From NCBI GenBank assembly GCA_014155875.1, contig JACEFZ010017893.1, positions 124,001 to 188,000 on the forward strand: DNA of 64,000 bases, in the 5' to 3' direction. The translations under genes and the position numbers were made by a program. Of the stretch, positions 1 to 10,402 are shown in pieces (position 1 is the first letter of the stretch; each line of letters begins with the position of its first letter). Below the pieces are notes generated by a model. It had not been told where the DNA came from and ran no database searches. It saw nothing but the letters and a program-made list of their open reading frames with translations. Source of the stretch: Cepaea nemoralis. Lineage: Eukaryota > Mollusca > Gastropoda > Stylommatophora > Helicidae.

Positions 1-241
1 GGAACAACAGAATATTATTGATATTGTAGTGAATATAATACACAAACGGTATAAGCTTCAATAGCAAGATGACAGAAGCAGTGGTAACACAGAAGAATTG
101 TGTTCCACACATGTGTAGTCAGAGGCGTTTGGGACAAGTAAAATAACTTCAAATATTTAGGCTCATTAACAACATCAGGCGAAACATGTACCACAGAATT
201 AAAGAAAACTATAGAAAAGCAATAAGTTTACAAAAGGAAGA
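1..241 (+). pseudogene. RTE-type LINE relic
   Basis: The stretch 140-230 reads, with one frameshift, like the segment after the RT active site of the RTE family at 48.4-49.5 kb. It has FKYLGSLTTSG followed by a TTELK-like motif, and the same DNA order is found at 49019-49075. Bases 1-130 show no recognisable coding sequence. No complete domain survives. Confidence 0.5.
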
Positions 242-361
242 ATGCAATTAATTTCTTCTTCTTCTTCTTCTTCTTCTTCTTCTTCTTCTTCTTCTTCTTC
301 TTCTTCTTCTTCTTCTTCTTCTTCTTCTTCTTCTTCTTCTTCTTCTTCTTCTTCTTCTTCT
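242..361. repeat. (TTC)n / (GAA)n microsatellite, LINE tail
   Basis: About 40 perfect TTC triplets. On the minus strand this is a (GAA)n run directly after the 3-prime end of the LINE at 362-4612, so it is best read as the expanded tail of that element. The serine-only reading frame through it is an artefact. Confidence 0.95.
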
Positions 362-466
362 TTCGTTTGCTTGAAATACGCCTATAACTGCAGTGTTGTC
401 TCTTGCATGAATCTAAGTCTTTTTTAGTTCACTCAGCAGTCCATAGAGTTTATCTTCCGCTGTTGT

Positions 467-1280
467 TTATCTAGGCCAGAAGGTTTGCCTGGAAAAGTTT
501 GGGCAGTCTTGGAGTATGTGCTTTGCTGTCTGCGACGCCAAACCACGTGTGCACATGGCTGAGTCACCAATCTTGAATTTTATATACATGTGGTTGCGTA
601 AATTATTGTGTCTTGTTCTGAGGCGCAGAATAATGACCTGTTCTGGTCTGTCCATAACGTGGTAGTTGTCTTGAGTAGGTTTTGGTGGCCTTCTGACTGA
701 TTTGATCATTCTTTTCTTTTGGTGGTATGTAATGGGCACATCAGGCTGTTCTTCTTTTGCTCCTTCCTTGGCCAGTCGATCAGCTCTGTCATTTCTGGGT
801 ACTCCACAGTGGGATGGTATCCACTGTATGGTGACCTTATGCTGACTGCTAAGTTCTGGTCGTTGGAGAGATGGGTCTTAGAACTGGCAATTTCCCAGAC
901 AGGAGCGCCTCAAGTACTGATTTTGCACCTGTCAATAGCACCACATGTTGTATACCATGGCTGGTATTTAGTAATTTCTCTGTTGCTATCTTGATTGACT
1001 CGATTTCAGCATCATAGTTATGGCAGTACTTTCTTGTTGGAACTCTGGCTGTGTCCCTAGTATTATTTGGGTATTCTATGTACACTCCCGCTCCTTCATT
1101 TTGAACAGCATTTTGTGCTGACCCATCTTTGTAGACTCGGATCCAGAGGTCCTGTGGGTATTCATCATCAAGGAAGCTGAGAGTGGCTGTTCTGCGCTGT
1201 ACAATGTTCTGTTCTACCTTGTCAAATATTCCTCTCACTTTTGTCTGGATTTGTAATGATAGTCTATGCTGTGATACCAA
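467..1280 (-). pseudogene. LINE RNase H and C-terminal tail
   Basis: Two minus-strand pieces (849-1280 and 467-739, different frames) give an RNase H fold: RVYKDGSAQNAV (first acidic motif, Asp kept, usual T replaced by K), YDAEIESIKIA (Glu motif), TGAKSVLEAL where the plus copy has TDAKSVLEAL (second Asp replaced by Gly), then a C-terminal tail with a Cys/His-like motif CTRGLASQTAKHILQDC. It would remove the RNA strand during target-primed reverse transcription. Frameshifts and the Asp-to-Gly change mean it is dead. Confidence 0.8.
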
Positions 1281-1379
1281 CTGTGGGCAGATCAGTGGTT
1301 TCTCTGCAGAGTTGTTTGGCCTCGTGGATAAAACTACTTCTTTTCAACCGCCCCATAGCTAAGTTTTCAAATCTGTTCT

Positions 1380-2155
1380 TCATAGGGTGGCTGGCAAGCT
1401 GAGGAACTTTTCTGCTTGTATTAGTGTTTTTGTATCTCTGCACTCTCTCAGTGCTTGTGTCCTCCCCCTTTTCTCCATTTCTACTATAGTGGTTGATCTC
1501 ATCCCTCCTGTAGTGACTCTAAGAGCTTGATATTGCACCTTGTCCAGCTCTTGTAGTGTGGATTGTGATGCTGAACACCACGCAGTTGACCCATATTCCA
1601 GGTGTGGTCGTATGCTCTGTTGATAAACTTTGCTAAGTATTTTCCCACTGGCTCCCCATGTGGTTCCACTTAGCTTTCTCAGGATGGCTATTTTCCTTCT
1701 GGCTTTTGCTACTGCTTTGTTGATATGTTTTTTCCATGTCAGCCTGTCATCAAATGTTACTCCAAGGTATTTAGGTTCTTTAACTTCTCTTAGGGGTGTT
1801 CCATTTATCTGGATGATCCCTGCCTTTTGTTTCGGAGAGAGGGTAAATAGAGTGGTGCTGCACTTGTCAGTGTTTATCCTGACACACCATCTATCAGCCC
1901 ATGCAACAAATGTATCTACAGCTCTTTGTAGCGATATGGAGGCCACTGATGCATGTTTATTTGTGCTCTACAAAACCAGATATCAGCATACATTGCCGCT
2001 TTAATTCCATCCGGTAGATTAGCAACAAGATCATTGATGAAGATTAGAAAAAGTGTGGGGGACAAGACTCCCCCTGGGGAACATCGTGATGCAATAGTAC
2101 TTTCTTGCTCTTGACTATCTGTACTCAGGCTCTTATGTTGTGCAAGTATGCTTTC
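1380..2155 (-). pseudogene. LINE reverse transcriptase, C-terminal half
   Basis: Palm and thumb of a LINE RT on the minus strand: GGVLSPTLFLIFINDLVANL, then AAMYADI where YADD is expected, then SINTDKC-like and PKYLGVTFDDRLTWKKHI motifs and a thumb region ending ECRDTKTLIQAEKFLS. The frame changes at about 1930, just after the damaged YAD motif. It continues into RNase H on the same strand. Its N-terminal half lies beyond the insertion at 2167-4089. Confidence 0.85.
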
Positions 2156-2166
2156 ACCCATTTGTA

Positions 2167-4089
2167 TCCAATCCAATCCAATCCTTGGTACGAGTACCCC
2201 CGTTCAGCCTTAAATTTTTCGACTTGGCTGAAATTGGGGTGTTTATGGTGTGACTTGTAGATTGTCTTTCATACTTTGGGCTGCTTGTTGTCAGCTTCCC
2301 AGCTTCTGATGTGTTGATTATGTTCATTCCTTTCTTCTTGAGGTTTTTCATGTCTGGTCAGAGTCGTGCACTTGTTGAGGCCTGGAGTAATTGGGTACCC
2401 ACCCCGTCATATGGCGCTGTTTCTTTCAGGGAGTTTTACCAGTTGTCATCTCTCCTGGTGTCCCACCTCCTTCCCCATCTTGGGTTGTCTTCGAATCTTC
2501 TCGGTCTTGATTGATTTTGTGTGTCGTGTCCAGTTCCGACTAGGCCTTTTCGATACCGTCTCTCGAACCATTTTTCCAGGTTTGGGTATCCATTTTCATC
2601 CAGTTTTATTTCACTTTCTGATGATGATTCTTCTGTCTGAGTCTTTGTGTTTTCTGGTTTTGGGTGTTTCAGCCTTGAGTAGGTCTAGTTGTTGTCTTTC
2701 TTCTTGAATCTGTTTGAGCGTTTATTCTGTCTTTTCTCTTTCTTTTTGGATTTTTGATATGATAAAGTTTCGTCAGTTTCAGCCTTTATAACAGCCATTC
2801 GAGTGACATCCTGCTTTATCTTCTGCTGGACTAGCTTCAGTTCGTCCAGGATGTGCTGAACGGCCATTATCTGTGTTTCTTCTGTCTTTCTCTATCTGTC
2901 TTTTTCTTCCTCCATGTTTTTGAACGGTGTTCTCAGGTCCTTCAGTTGGCCTTTCATTTGTGCTTTGTCACTTTTGGTGAGTCGGTTGGTCGCCTCGTAT
3001 TGCCTCCTAGCCTCCTCATGTGGTAGGTTAGACTTGATTGTGATTTTCATGGCTTCCTTGCTATCTTGGTGGCAGGGGCAGCCGAGGTACCTGGCGCCAT
3101 GGTTGCCAAGGCAGTTGGCGCACTTTTTTTTAGTGTTAGGCCTCCTGAAGTCCGAGTCGTTCTTTGCATGCTGGCACTGACTGTATGGATGGGGTCCAGA
3201 GCAGTATCTACACACCTCCACCTCACTCTTGCAGGTGGCACGGGTGTGCCAAAATTTCTGGCACTTAGAGCACTGCAGCGCTCTCGGTATGTAGTGCTCT
3301 GGTACTTGGTCTTTCTTATCCCATCTGACGTAATTGAGGGATCACTCAGGTCCTCTGATGTTATGACGATGACGACTACGAGGGGATGTTGTTCTTTCCG
3401 AGATCCTCTCGGCACTGGTTTGTGGTCTCTTTAGTCATCATCTCCCTTATCTGGTCGTTGGAGATATGGGTCTTGACTCGTTTCATGACCCATCGTTTGC
3501 ATGTGCGGTGTCGCGTGCAATCCAATAAGATGCCATGGTGAAGCTTGATGTCAGCTTTCTCGGCTTGTGTAATCTTCTGGATCAGTGCTGTGGTCTTTGG
3601 GTTTTTGTTGAGGGAGACCACTACCCCCTCGGTTGTCTTGCGCAGCTGGTTGATGCTGTTTCTTCCCAGCTCGTTTTCCAACAGACTGATTATCTTGTCT
3701 GTTGGTAGCGCTGACAGTTTGACTTCTCCCACACTTGTCTGCTTGAGTAGAATTTTGCAGGTGAAGTCTACAGTAGTGTTTGTTGTTTCCTCCTGTGTGG
3801 AGGTCTCTGGTAGTTTAAGCTGCATCTCCTTTGTGTTGATAACTTCACAACTGCTGCTGGCTTCAGTTGTGGTTTCTGCAACGGGAACGGTTTCAGATGG
3901 TGTAGGTGCAGGACTGCTGTTCATAGAACTGGGCTCAGCAGTCGCAGCGGCCTTCCTCGCCTCTGCCTTCTTTTTCCTGGCTGCATAAAACGCATGTCTC
4001 TGCGCGGCACTTTTAACGCGAGGCATCCTCTGCATTCTCCGATAGTGATCTGATCTCGATAGCGCGTCAAGTCGGTGATGAAAATGATG
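2167..4089 (-). mobile_element. ORF1-only LINE-derived retroelement, copy 1
   Basis: A 1.92-kb unit inserted in the RT of the surrounding LINE. It is flanked by near-identical 11-bp direct repeats (2156-2166, 4090-4100). On the minus strand it starts just upstream of an ORF1-type coding region, runs through a short non-coding 3-prime part, and ends in three copies of GGATT (2168-2185). A second unit at 54312-56155 has the same start, the same coding region and the same GATTG-type end, so these are natural termini rather than random truncation. No endonuclease or RT is present; mobility would need enzymes from a partner LINE. Confidence 0.75.
2440..4050 (-). pseudogene. ORF1p-like nucleic-acid binding protein (Gag-like)
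   Basis: A minus-strand coding region broken by frameshifts near 3380 and 2890. The N-terminus is basic (RHAFYAARKKKAEARKAA), followed by a Ser/Thr/Pro/Glu-rich linker and a middle domain. Then comes a Cys-rich zinc-knuckle block: CRYCSGPHPYSQCQHA and CANCLGNHGARYLGCPCH, partly in another frame preceded by CSKC-like cysteines. A charged, probably coiled-coil tail ends the protein. This order matches ORF1 proteins of I/Jockey-type LINEs, which coat the element RNA. Start chosen at MPRVKSAAQRH (about 4029) because the other copy has similar residues just downstream. Confidence 0.7.
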
Positions 4090-4101
4090 ACCCATTTATA
4101 C

Positions 4102-4592
4102 ATTCTTCCATTGACTTTATAGTTTCTCAGCTTCTTCATCAGACCTTCTTCCCAGACATTGTCAAAGGCTTTCTTCAGATCTATCCATGCTGCAAGCACC
4201 AGCTTCTTCTCTTGGAATGTATCCTCAATGTTTTGAGAGAGATAGGTTGTCTGATCTTCCGTAGAGTAGCACTGCCTAAAGCCAGCCTGCTGTGGCACAA
4301 GGATGTTTTCACTTTCAATGTACCACTGTGGTCCTGTGATTGATGACGCACTCCATTGGTTTGCAGAGACAGCTGGTCTCTAAAGACAGCTAATTGGTCT
4401 GTAGCTGGAGGCAATGGAACTATCTTTCCATGATTTTAGGAGGGGTATCATGATTGCTTCTCTCCAGGCTTGTGGAACATTGCCTAATGTCCAGGTGTTA
4501 TTGAAGATCTGTAACAGCTTTGCTTTGGCCTCTGTTCCTAGGTTCCTGATCATTTCATTGGAGATACCATCAGCTCCTGGTGACTTTCTCAT
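4102..4592 (-). pseudogene. LINE reverse transcriptase, N-terminal half
   Basis: Minus-strand RT fingers/palm: MRKSPGADGISNEMIRNLG, AIMIPLLKS, SSYRPISCL, PQQAGFRQCYSTEDQTTYLS and LAAWIDLKKAFDNVWEEGLM, the block holding the first catalytic Asp. It is split into three frames by indels. It ends at the codons for MYKWV, exactly where the C-terminal half resumes at 2155 on the other side of the inserted ORF1-only element. Confidence 0.85.
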
Positions 4593-4626
4593 TTTCAGTA
4601 TTGATCTAGCTCCAGTTCACTGTGGT

Positions 4627-4707
4627 CCAGTGCAGTCTGTTTGTTAGTGAATATGTTGACTAGAACAAGAGAAAAGTTGTGAGAAAAAAGTGTATTCAAA
4701 TCCTTCT
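4627..4707. repeat. Duplicated 80-bp sequence (copy at 10763-10845)
   Basis: About 80 bases starting CCAGTGCAGTCTGTTTGTTA are nearly identical to 10763-10845 in the same orientation, with small indels in an A-rich middle. The region borders the 5-prime truncation point of the LINE at 242-4612. Family unknown. Confidence 0.7.
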
Positions 4708-4794
4708 CAGTAGTAAAAGAATGCTAGCATTTTATATAAAGCCTGGACCATGTCAAGCAAGAATTAATCACAAAGCTGTATACATTCTATGCAG

Positions 4795-5745
4795 AAGAAT
4801 GTTAAAAATACTACCATCATCATCATCAAGTGCTATACCAGCTGACATAGGTCTTTGGTGTCCTGGATCAACTCTGCTACTGATATTCCTCCATGCCACC
4901 ATCTCAATCCATCCAGCATTATTTCTCTGGTTCAGCCTCTGCCTCTCTTCCCTATGATCTTTCCAGTCGTTACAATGTTCCCCCAATGCCTCTCTTCTCA
5001 TAACATGACCAAAGAAAGCTGTTTGTCTCTTTCTTATTGTTGCATGTAATGTTCTAGTTTCAATAGCCTCTTTCAGGCAGTTGTCGTTAGTTACTCTGGC
5101 AGTCCAAGGAATTCGCAGCATTCATCTCTGTTGCTTCCAAGCACTTTAGCACTCTTTTTCTTACATTCAATGATACTGACTTATTGCATAAGATACTTTT
5201 TATTTTATGAAATGCAGCCTTTGCTTGCCCTATTGTTTTCTTAATCTCAAGGAAATTGTTGTTCACCTTCTGTCTGATGTTATAAATGCCCCTAGTTATT
5301 TTAAATTATCTACTTGGTTAAGAATTTTCCTTTCCATTTCCATTACACATATTAGTGTCACCTTTTTCTTTGAAATATCATCATTGTTACTGGTTTCTTG
5401 ATATTTAAGGAGAGTCCTTTCTTTGTACTCTCTGTTACTACATTGTCCAAAAATTGCATTTTGTAACTTGCATTATCCACCACCAATACTGTGTCATCTG
5501 CATAGCGTATATTGTTTATATTATAACCTCTGATTGGTATTTCCAGCTTCTCTTTGATCTCTCTCATTATTACTTTGCTATAGAGGGAGAAGAGATCTGG
5601 TAACAAAACACATCCCTTTCGTACTCCTAGCTTTATTTGTTCATAACTGCCCTCTTTAGTTCCCATTTTAATTGCTGCTACTTGGTTCTAGTAAATATTT
5701 TTTATTATTCTGAGATCTTTTCCATCAATGTAAAAATACTATAGA
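4795..5745 (-). mobile_element. RTE (BovB-like) LINE, 3-prime fragment
   Basis: Minus strand: RT palm motifs KLGVRKGCVLLPDLFSLYSK and IRYADDTVLVVDN (5666-5358), then the connection region, then a C-terminal segment RQTAFFGHVMRREAL with a Trp-rich end (5121-4800) and a (GAT)n tail at 4816-4829. It lacks about 70 bp near 5130 that the related copy at 49.1 kb retains. 5-prime truncated within the RT; no endonuclease. Frames are broken, but YADD is intact. Confidence 0.85.
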
Positions 5746-6264
5746 CAGCCAAAATCTTAATGCTTTAAAAAAAAAAGGCTGATACAAACAGGAAACTTAT
5801 AACAAATAGAAGGAAAGAGTCACATTCTTTTATCACATAATGAGAGAGAAAATGGAATATATTTATAACAGCTTGTAAAGTTTGTGGAAAATTGAAATAG
5901 GGAATGACAGATGTAGACGGTTCTGACAATATTGTATCTTTGTATGGGAAGATAATCAGCACATGAATTGATTCATAGTGCTAATGGATGCCCATACCAG
6001 CTGGCAGGGTACTTGATAGTGATGTTGTCTATAGACACAGAGGGTCTGTCTTCCATAGTCTGTCAAGGAAAGTGTTATTGGTGATGATACACACTCTTGG
6101 TTAACTGGTAACAAGGCACATACTGTACTATATTATTGTAAACATAAAACACAATCCCAACAATGAACATTATTTGGTTGAATATTTAAACTCGGTTAAA
6201 TGGAATTCTAGAAATTGTAGTCAAGTACTGTTTCTAATTTTTTCAATGATCATAATGTTATTAG
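5746..6264. other. Intronic/unique sequence upstream of exon 1
   Basis: AT-rich sequence with no recognisable coding or element motif. It ends in the splice acceptor of the exon at 6265 (pyrimidine-poor tract, TTAG at 6261-6264). Confidence 0.5.
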
Positions 6265-6391
6265 GGTGCAGGTACCCAGAGAGGATCATTGTATATCACA
6301 AACGCACAGTTTAAAAATGAAGGAAGATATACATGTTCAGCTACAACAGGAATGGACCAAATCTCTTCTTCAGCTTATCTGGCTGTCATAG
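6265..6391 (+). CDS. Cont-like: Contactin-like gene, exon a (C-terminal end of last Ig domain)
   Basis: 127-bp exon, acceptor AG at 6263-6264, donor GT at 6392-6393 (GTAAAT), phase 0 in and phase 1 out. It encodes the F-G strands of an I-set Ig domain: GSLYITNAQF, then NEGRYTCSATTG with the Tyr-x-Cys of the Ig disulphide, and SSSAYLAVI leading into the next domain. With the following exon the junction reads AVI-GPPGEPAG, the typical Ig-to-FN3 hinge of contactins (GPI-anchored or secreted axon/septate-junction adhesion proteins). No YADD, Cys-knuckle or other transposon motif is present. The gene name rests on the joined exons, not this one alone. Other Ig/FN3 neural adhesion proteins are the alternative. 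Confidence 0.8.
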
Positions 6392-6924
6392 GTAAATATA
6401 ATAGATAACTATTTTTCTGTTTACATTGTATAGTATACATAGTGCCTCTCCAGAACCTCCATTCACAGAGGTTTAAAAAAAAAAAATTAAAGTAGATTAG
6501 GGATGGAAATAGCAAATACTTTAAATTCACAAACATATGTAGTTTTGTTCTAATTATCTTGGAATGTTCTCTTTTTTAACTCTTTTGGTCATTATATTTT
6601 TGACATCAAAGGCTGTTGCCACAAGCACATGAATGAAATAAACAGAAAACATTCATACATAATGAGATTTGCACAAGTATCATGTTCAGGTTTATCTTAT
6701 CTTATCTTATCTTATCTTATCTTATCTTATCTTATCTCATGCAACAGGCCATTAGTGAAACATAGCTAAATAATGCACACAATTCATTGCAAATGTTCAT
6801 TTTAAAGGGAGAACAGTTTTCATATTCAGTGTAAAACAAGAAAATGTGATATTTACTTCAGTTATTAGATATTAGTAGAGTGAATCAGTTCAGTTCTACA
6901 TTCATGATTAATAGCAATAGCTCT
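6392..6924 (+). other. Intron start with (TTATC)n microsatellite
   Basis: Start of the 5.5-kb intron after exon a. A pentanucleotide run of about nine TTATC units lies at 6692-6737, and an A-run at 6473-6486. Nothing else is recognised. Confidence 0.7.
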
Positions 6925-7112
6925 TAAACTTCTGGTGTGCTGCTGACTAGGTAGCGGGTTCAACCACTACAACGGTTAGTTGGACTAAAATGTTGACTTC
7001 TCATCCTTGACTTGGGGATTACAAGGACCTTAGAAGTCACATTGAGTTGCCCTGATGGTGAGGGACACTGGTAATAGGGAAAGCAGCATGCAACAATTAG
7101 TTAGTTAGTTGA
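6925..7112 (+). mobile_element. Possible tRNA-derived SINE
   Basis: A B-box-like motif GGGTTCAACCACTAC at 6957-6971 follows a weak A-box-like stretch. About 130 bases later the sequence ends in a (TTAG)n run (7100-7112), as expected for a short SINE tail. No target duplication could be defined, so this remains tentative. Confidence 0.35.
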
Positions 7113-9060
7113 CAGATCATCCTCATTGCACATCGAACCATTCAGTCCATAAGTGCTCGGATCCCCTCCTCAGCAAATCGCGCAGCGTGTAGCGGCTAAC
7201 GACACCAGTTCTGTGTTGGTTTATCAATCTTCTTTTTGCTGTTCTCGCAGTCTGACCATGGTTGTAGATTCACAGTCATCACTTGGTTCTTGCACAAGTC
7301 TGTCTTCTCGTAGAGGATTCAGAATGTCAGCCTGGTCCATGGTGCACCCGCCCACCACATTAGCCTTACCTGTGAGTTTGTCAGCCCACTCATTTCCTTG
7401 TACTCCCGCATGCGCTTGTCAGCCAAGACCACTCCAGCGACAGCAACCACTCTCTTCGGATCCACCCTATCTCTATCCACTTGAGCATGCTCATTGAATC
7501 GCTAAGGAAACATGCCCTATTGAATGTCTGTGTCTTGAGCCATGTTATTGATTTACTTACTGCCATAACTTCCATAGTCAGGCTACTTGTGGTCTCAACA
7601 AAAGCACCAGAGTCCTCCTACACAATTCTCCCTCCGGCCCGCGCCGTGAAGGCCCATGAGCTTCTCACATGTTGGACGACCGACCCATCTGTATAGATGA
7701 CAGCATCACCGTCTAACGAATTCTCGAAAATAAACACTTGTACTTCCGCCTTCACAGCAGCTGGACTTTCTTGTTGCATTTTCTGTCTAGTTGGATGCAA
7801 ACTGAAAAGGACGTACAGAAATCTGTTGGCACTTGTACCCACTCCTCGCCAGGTTCTAAGTCCTCCAGTGAACACACCTGTTGAAGAATGTCTTCGGCTT
7901 GACCCATCCATGACCTTCCTCTTTTTAACCTGCTGCCCTTCACCTTCCTAATTTCACTATGCAGTGGATGTTGTGTGTTTGCTTTAACTCTGAGGTAGGC
8001 ACGTGCTCTGCAAATTTGTGGTCTGTCTTCAATGGTTGGAAAATCAAGAAGGTAGCGCATCGCCCTCCATGCTATATCTCTTGTACATCCAAGAATAATG
8101 CGCATAGCTTCGTTTTGTATCCTTTCCATCCTTTCTATCTGCTTACGGCTGAGAGTCAGGATTGCCATCGCATACTCAAAAACAGACATGACCAGCCCCT
8201 CATATAGGAGGCATAGATGGCGCTGCTCACAGTTTGCTGCCGCCATCATCCGCATCGCAGCCAAACCCCGCTTGGCCTTTGTTATCACCTGGTCTATGTG
8301 CTCGTTATAAGCAAGGCTTCGATCAAAACGTATCCCCAGGTAATTCATTGCCTGCGTTCTTTCCACAGTCTCTGAACACAGATTTACAGTTGGTGTTGGA
8401 GTGTTGACAATATGATTATTTAAAGAGAACCATGTGACTGTTGCCTTTGTTGGGTTGACCATTGCCCCAGCTTCAGCACACCAAGTACTTATGCGATTGA
8501 GTTCGGTTTGCAGTTCCACAGCAACCTGATCTCTATCCTTACCCTGACGATACACTAAAACATCGTCGGCATATGACAATGTCCTCCCCGGTCAAGTGAT
8601 CTGCTCACTGGTGATTCTCACTGTGTAGGCGTTGAACAGCACCAGAGATAATGGTGATCCCAGTGGTAGGCTAGGATATATTGTTGTTGGTTCCGAAGTC
8701 CAACTGCCACATCTAACAACTACTTTCCGTTGGAAGAGGGCTGCAGCGATCCAACTAAGGAGGAACGGACTTATCTTGTTCAAGAAGCTGAAGCATTAGA
8801 AAATCCAATGATACTCTGTTGTACGCGTCCTCAAGATCAATCGCTGCAGCAAAAGGTTTCAATGCCTGAGTGGAAACCTTCATAAACATCATGGGCAAAA
8901 ACTGCTGCATTGGTCCAGGCTTCTCTTTTGGGACGGTACCCTCCCAGGGTAGGTGGGAAAACACCTTGCTTCTCTAGCTGGCTTGATATTTTTCTGGCAA
9001 TTAACTTCTCCAGCAGCTTGCCTATTCTATTCTGCATGGTGATTACTCGATATCCCTGAT
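7113..9060 (-). mobile_element. RNase H-bearing LINE (family D), copy 1
   Basis: Minus strand: RT N-terminal half at 9037-8755 (KLLEKLIARKISSQLEKQ, YRPKREAWTNAA, AAIDLEDAYNRV with the first catalytic Asp), palm at 8783-8592, MSYADDVLVYRQGKD at 8579 and thumb to 7950 (MNYLGIRFDRSLAYNEHI, RNA-binding end RGRSWMGQAEDIL). RNase H starts near 7740 (AVIYTDGSV) and decays to about 7150. The endonuclease is missing, so the copy is 5-prime truncated at about 9060. A second copy at 61735-63855 is collinear and extends further 5-prime. The domain order again suggests the I superfamily, but it is clearly distinct from the Nimb-like family. Confidence 0.85.
7752..8579 (-). pseudogene. LINE family D reverse transcriptase, palm to thumb
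   Basis: The longest uninterrupted transposon frame on the left side (275 codons). It opens with MSYADDVLVYRQGKDRDQ carrying the catalytic YADD, then the Lys/Thr-rich pre-motif D block, motif D-E (MNYLGIRFD), and the thumb ending MGQAEDILQQVC. It overlaps the RNase H piece in another frame (7618-7911), showing a -1/+1 break between the domains. No start codon logic applies; it is an internal fragment of a polyprotein. Confidence 0.85.
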
Positions 9061-9237
9061 TTTCTTAAGCTGTTCTTTACTTTAATGGCAGTAAGTTATT
9101 TAGATGAATGGGGGATATACTGCAGGCTATAAGTGGCAGCTTGGTGCATTGTAACAAATCTCTTCATTAATCTGAATGATTATGAGTTGGGGGGGGTGGG
9201 GGGGGGGAGAGCAAGTATGGAACTGCAAAATAAATAA

Positions 9238-10402
9238 TGCACATGAATATAGTTCTTATGTGTAGCAGCAAAAGGGACACATGAGTATAGTTCTTATGTG
9301 TAGCAACAGGGACACATCAGGGACAAATGAGTATAGTTCTTATATGTAGAACAGGGACACATGAGTAGTTATGTGTAGCAACAGGGACACATTAGTATAG
9401 TTCTTATGTGTAGCAACAGGGACAAATGAGTATAGTTCTTATATGTAAAACAGGGGCACATGAGTATCGTTCTTATGTGTAGCAACAGGGACACATGAGT
9501 ATAGTTCTTATGTGTAGCAACAGGGACATATGAGTATAGTTCTTAAGTGTAGCATCAGGAACACGTGAGGATAGTTCTTATGTGTATCAGCAGGGACACA
9601 TGAGTATAGTTCTTATGTGTAGCAACAGGGACACATGAGTATAGTTTTTATGTGTAGCAACAGGGACACATGCGTATAGTTCTTATGCGTAGCAACAGGG
9701 ACACATGAGTATAGTTTTGATGTGTAGCAACAGGGACACATGAGTATAGCTCTTATGTATAGCAACAGGGACACATGCGTATAGTTCTTATGTGTAGCAA
9801 CAGCGACACATGAGTATAGTTTTGATGTGTAGCAACAGGGACACATGAGATAGTTCTTATGTGTAGCAACAGGGACACATGAGTATAGTTCTGTGTAACA
9901 ACTGGGACACATGAGTATAGTTCTTATGTGTAGCAACAGGGACACATGAGTATAGTTCTTATGTGTAGCAACAGGGACACATGTGTATAGTTCTTATGTG
10001 TAGCAACAGGGACACAAGAGTATAGTTTTGATGTGTAGCAACAGGGACACATGAGTATAGTTCTTATGTGTAGCAACAGGGACACATGAGTATAGTTTTG
10101 ATGTGTAGCAACAGGGACACATGAGTATCATTCTTATGTGTAGCAACAGGGACACATGAGTATAGTTTTGATGTGTAGCAACAGGGACACACAAGTATAG
10201 TTCTTATGTGTAGCAACAGGGACACATAAGTATAGTTCTTATGTGTAGCAACAGGGACACATGAGTATCTTTCTTATGTGTAGCAACAGGGACACATGAG
10301 TATAGTTCTTATGTGTAACAACAGGGACACATGAGTATAGTTCTTATGTGTAGCAACAGGGACACATGAGTATAGTTCTGATGTGTAGCAACAGGGACGC
10401 AT
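9238..10402. repeat. 35-bp minisatellite, about 34 units
   Basis: Tandem units of 35 bp built on GGACACATGAGTATAG plus TTCTTATGTGTAGCAACA. Outer units are more diverged (9250-9600 has short and long forms). In 9700-10200 units with TTTTGAT alternate with TTCTTAT units, hinting at a 70- or 105-bp higher-order period. The minus strand has no stop in the consensus unit, which creates spurious open frames of 60-110 codons. Confidence 0.97.

Larger units (their letters stand above)
242..4612 (-). mobile_element. I/Nimb-like LINE, 5-prime truncated, split by another element
   Basis: On the minus strand the RT N-terminal half (4592-4102), the RT C-terminal half (2155-1380) and an RNase H domain (1280-467) lie in normal order, ending in a (GAA)n tail. 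RNase H after RT is typical of the I superfamily. The closest match in this window is the plus-strand copy at 15788-20778. The element is 5-prime truncated just before the RT motif KMRKSPGADG. The RT is cut at the codons for YKWV by the ORF1-only element at 2167-4089, which is flanked by 11-bp repeats of the target (ACCCATTTGTA at 2156-2166, ACCCATTTATA at 4090-4100). The clade name is from motif memory, not phylogeny. Confidence 0.85.

Noticed and set aside
242..427. Poly-serine protein
   Set aside because: Translation of a TTC microsatellite that is the tail of a minus-strand LINE.
2366..2707. Plus-strand proteins opposite the ORF1-type regions
   Set aside because: Shadows of the minus-strand Gag-like frame without motifs of their own.
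9238..10402. CRISPR array
   Set aside because: Units are contiguous 35-bp tandem copies without unique spacers, in a eukaryotic intron.
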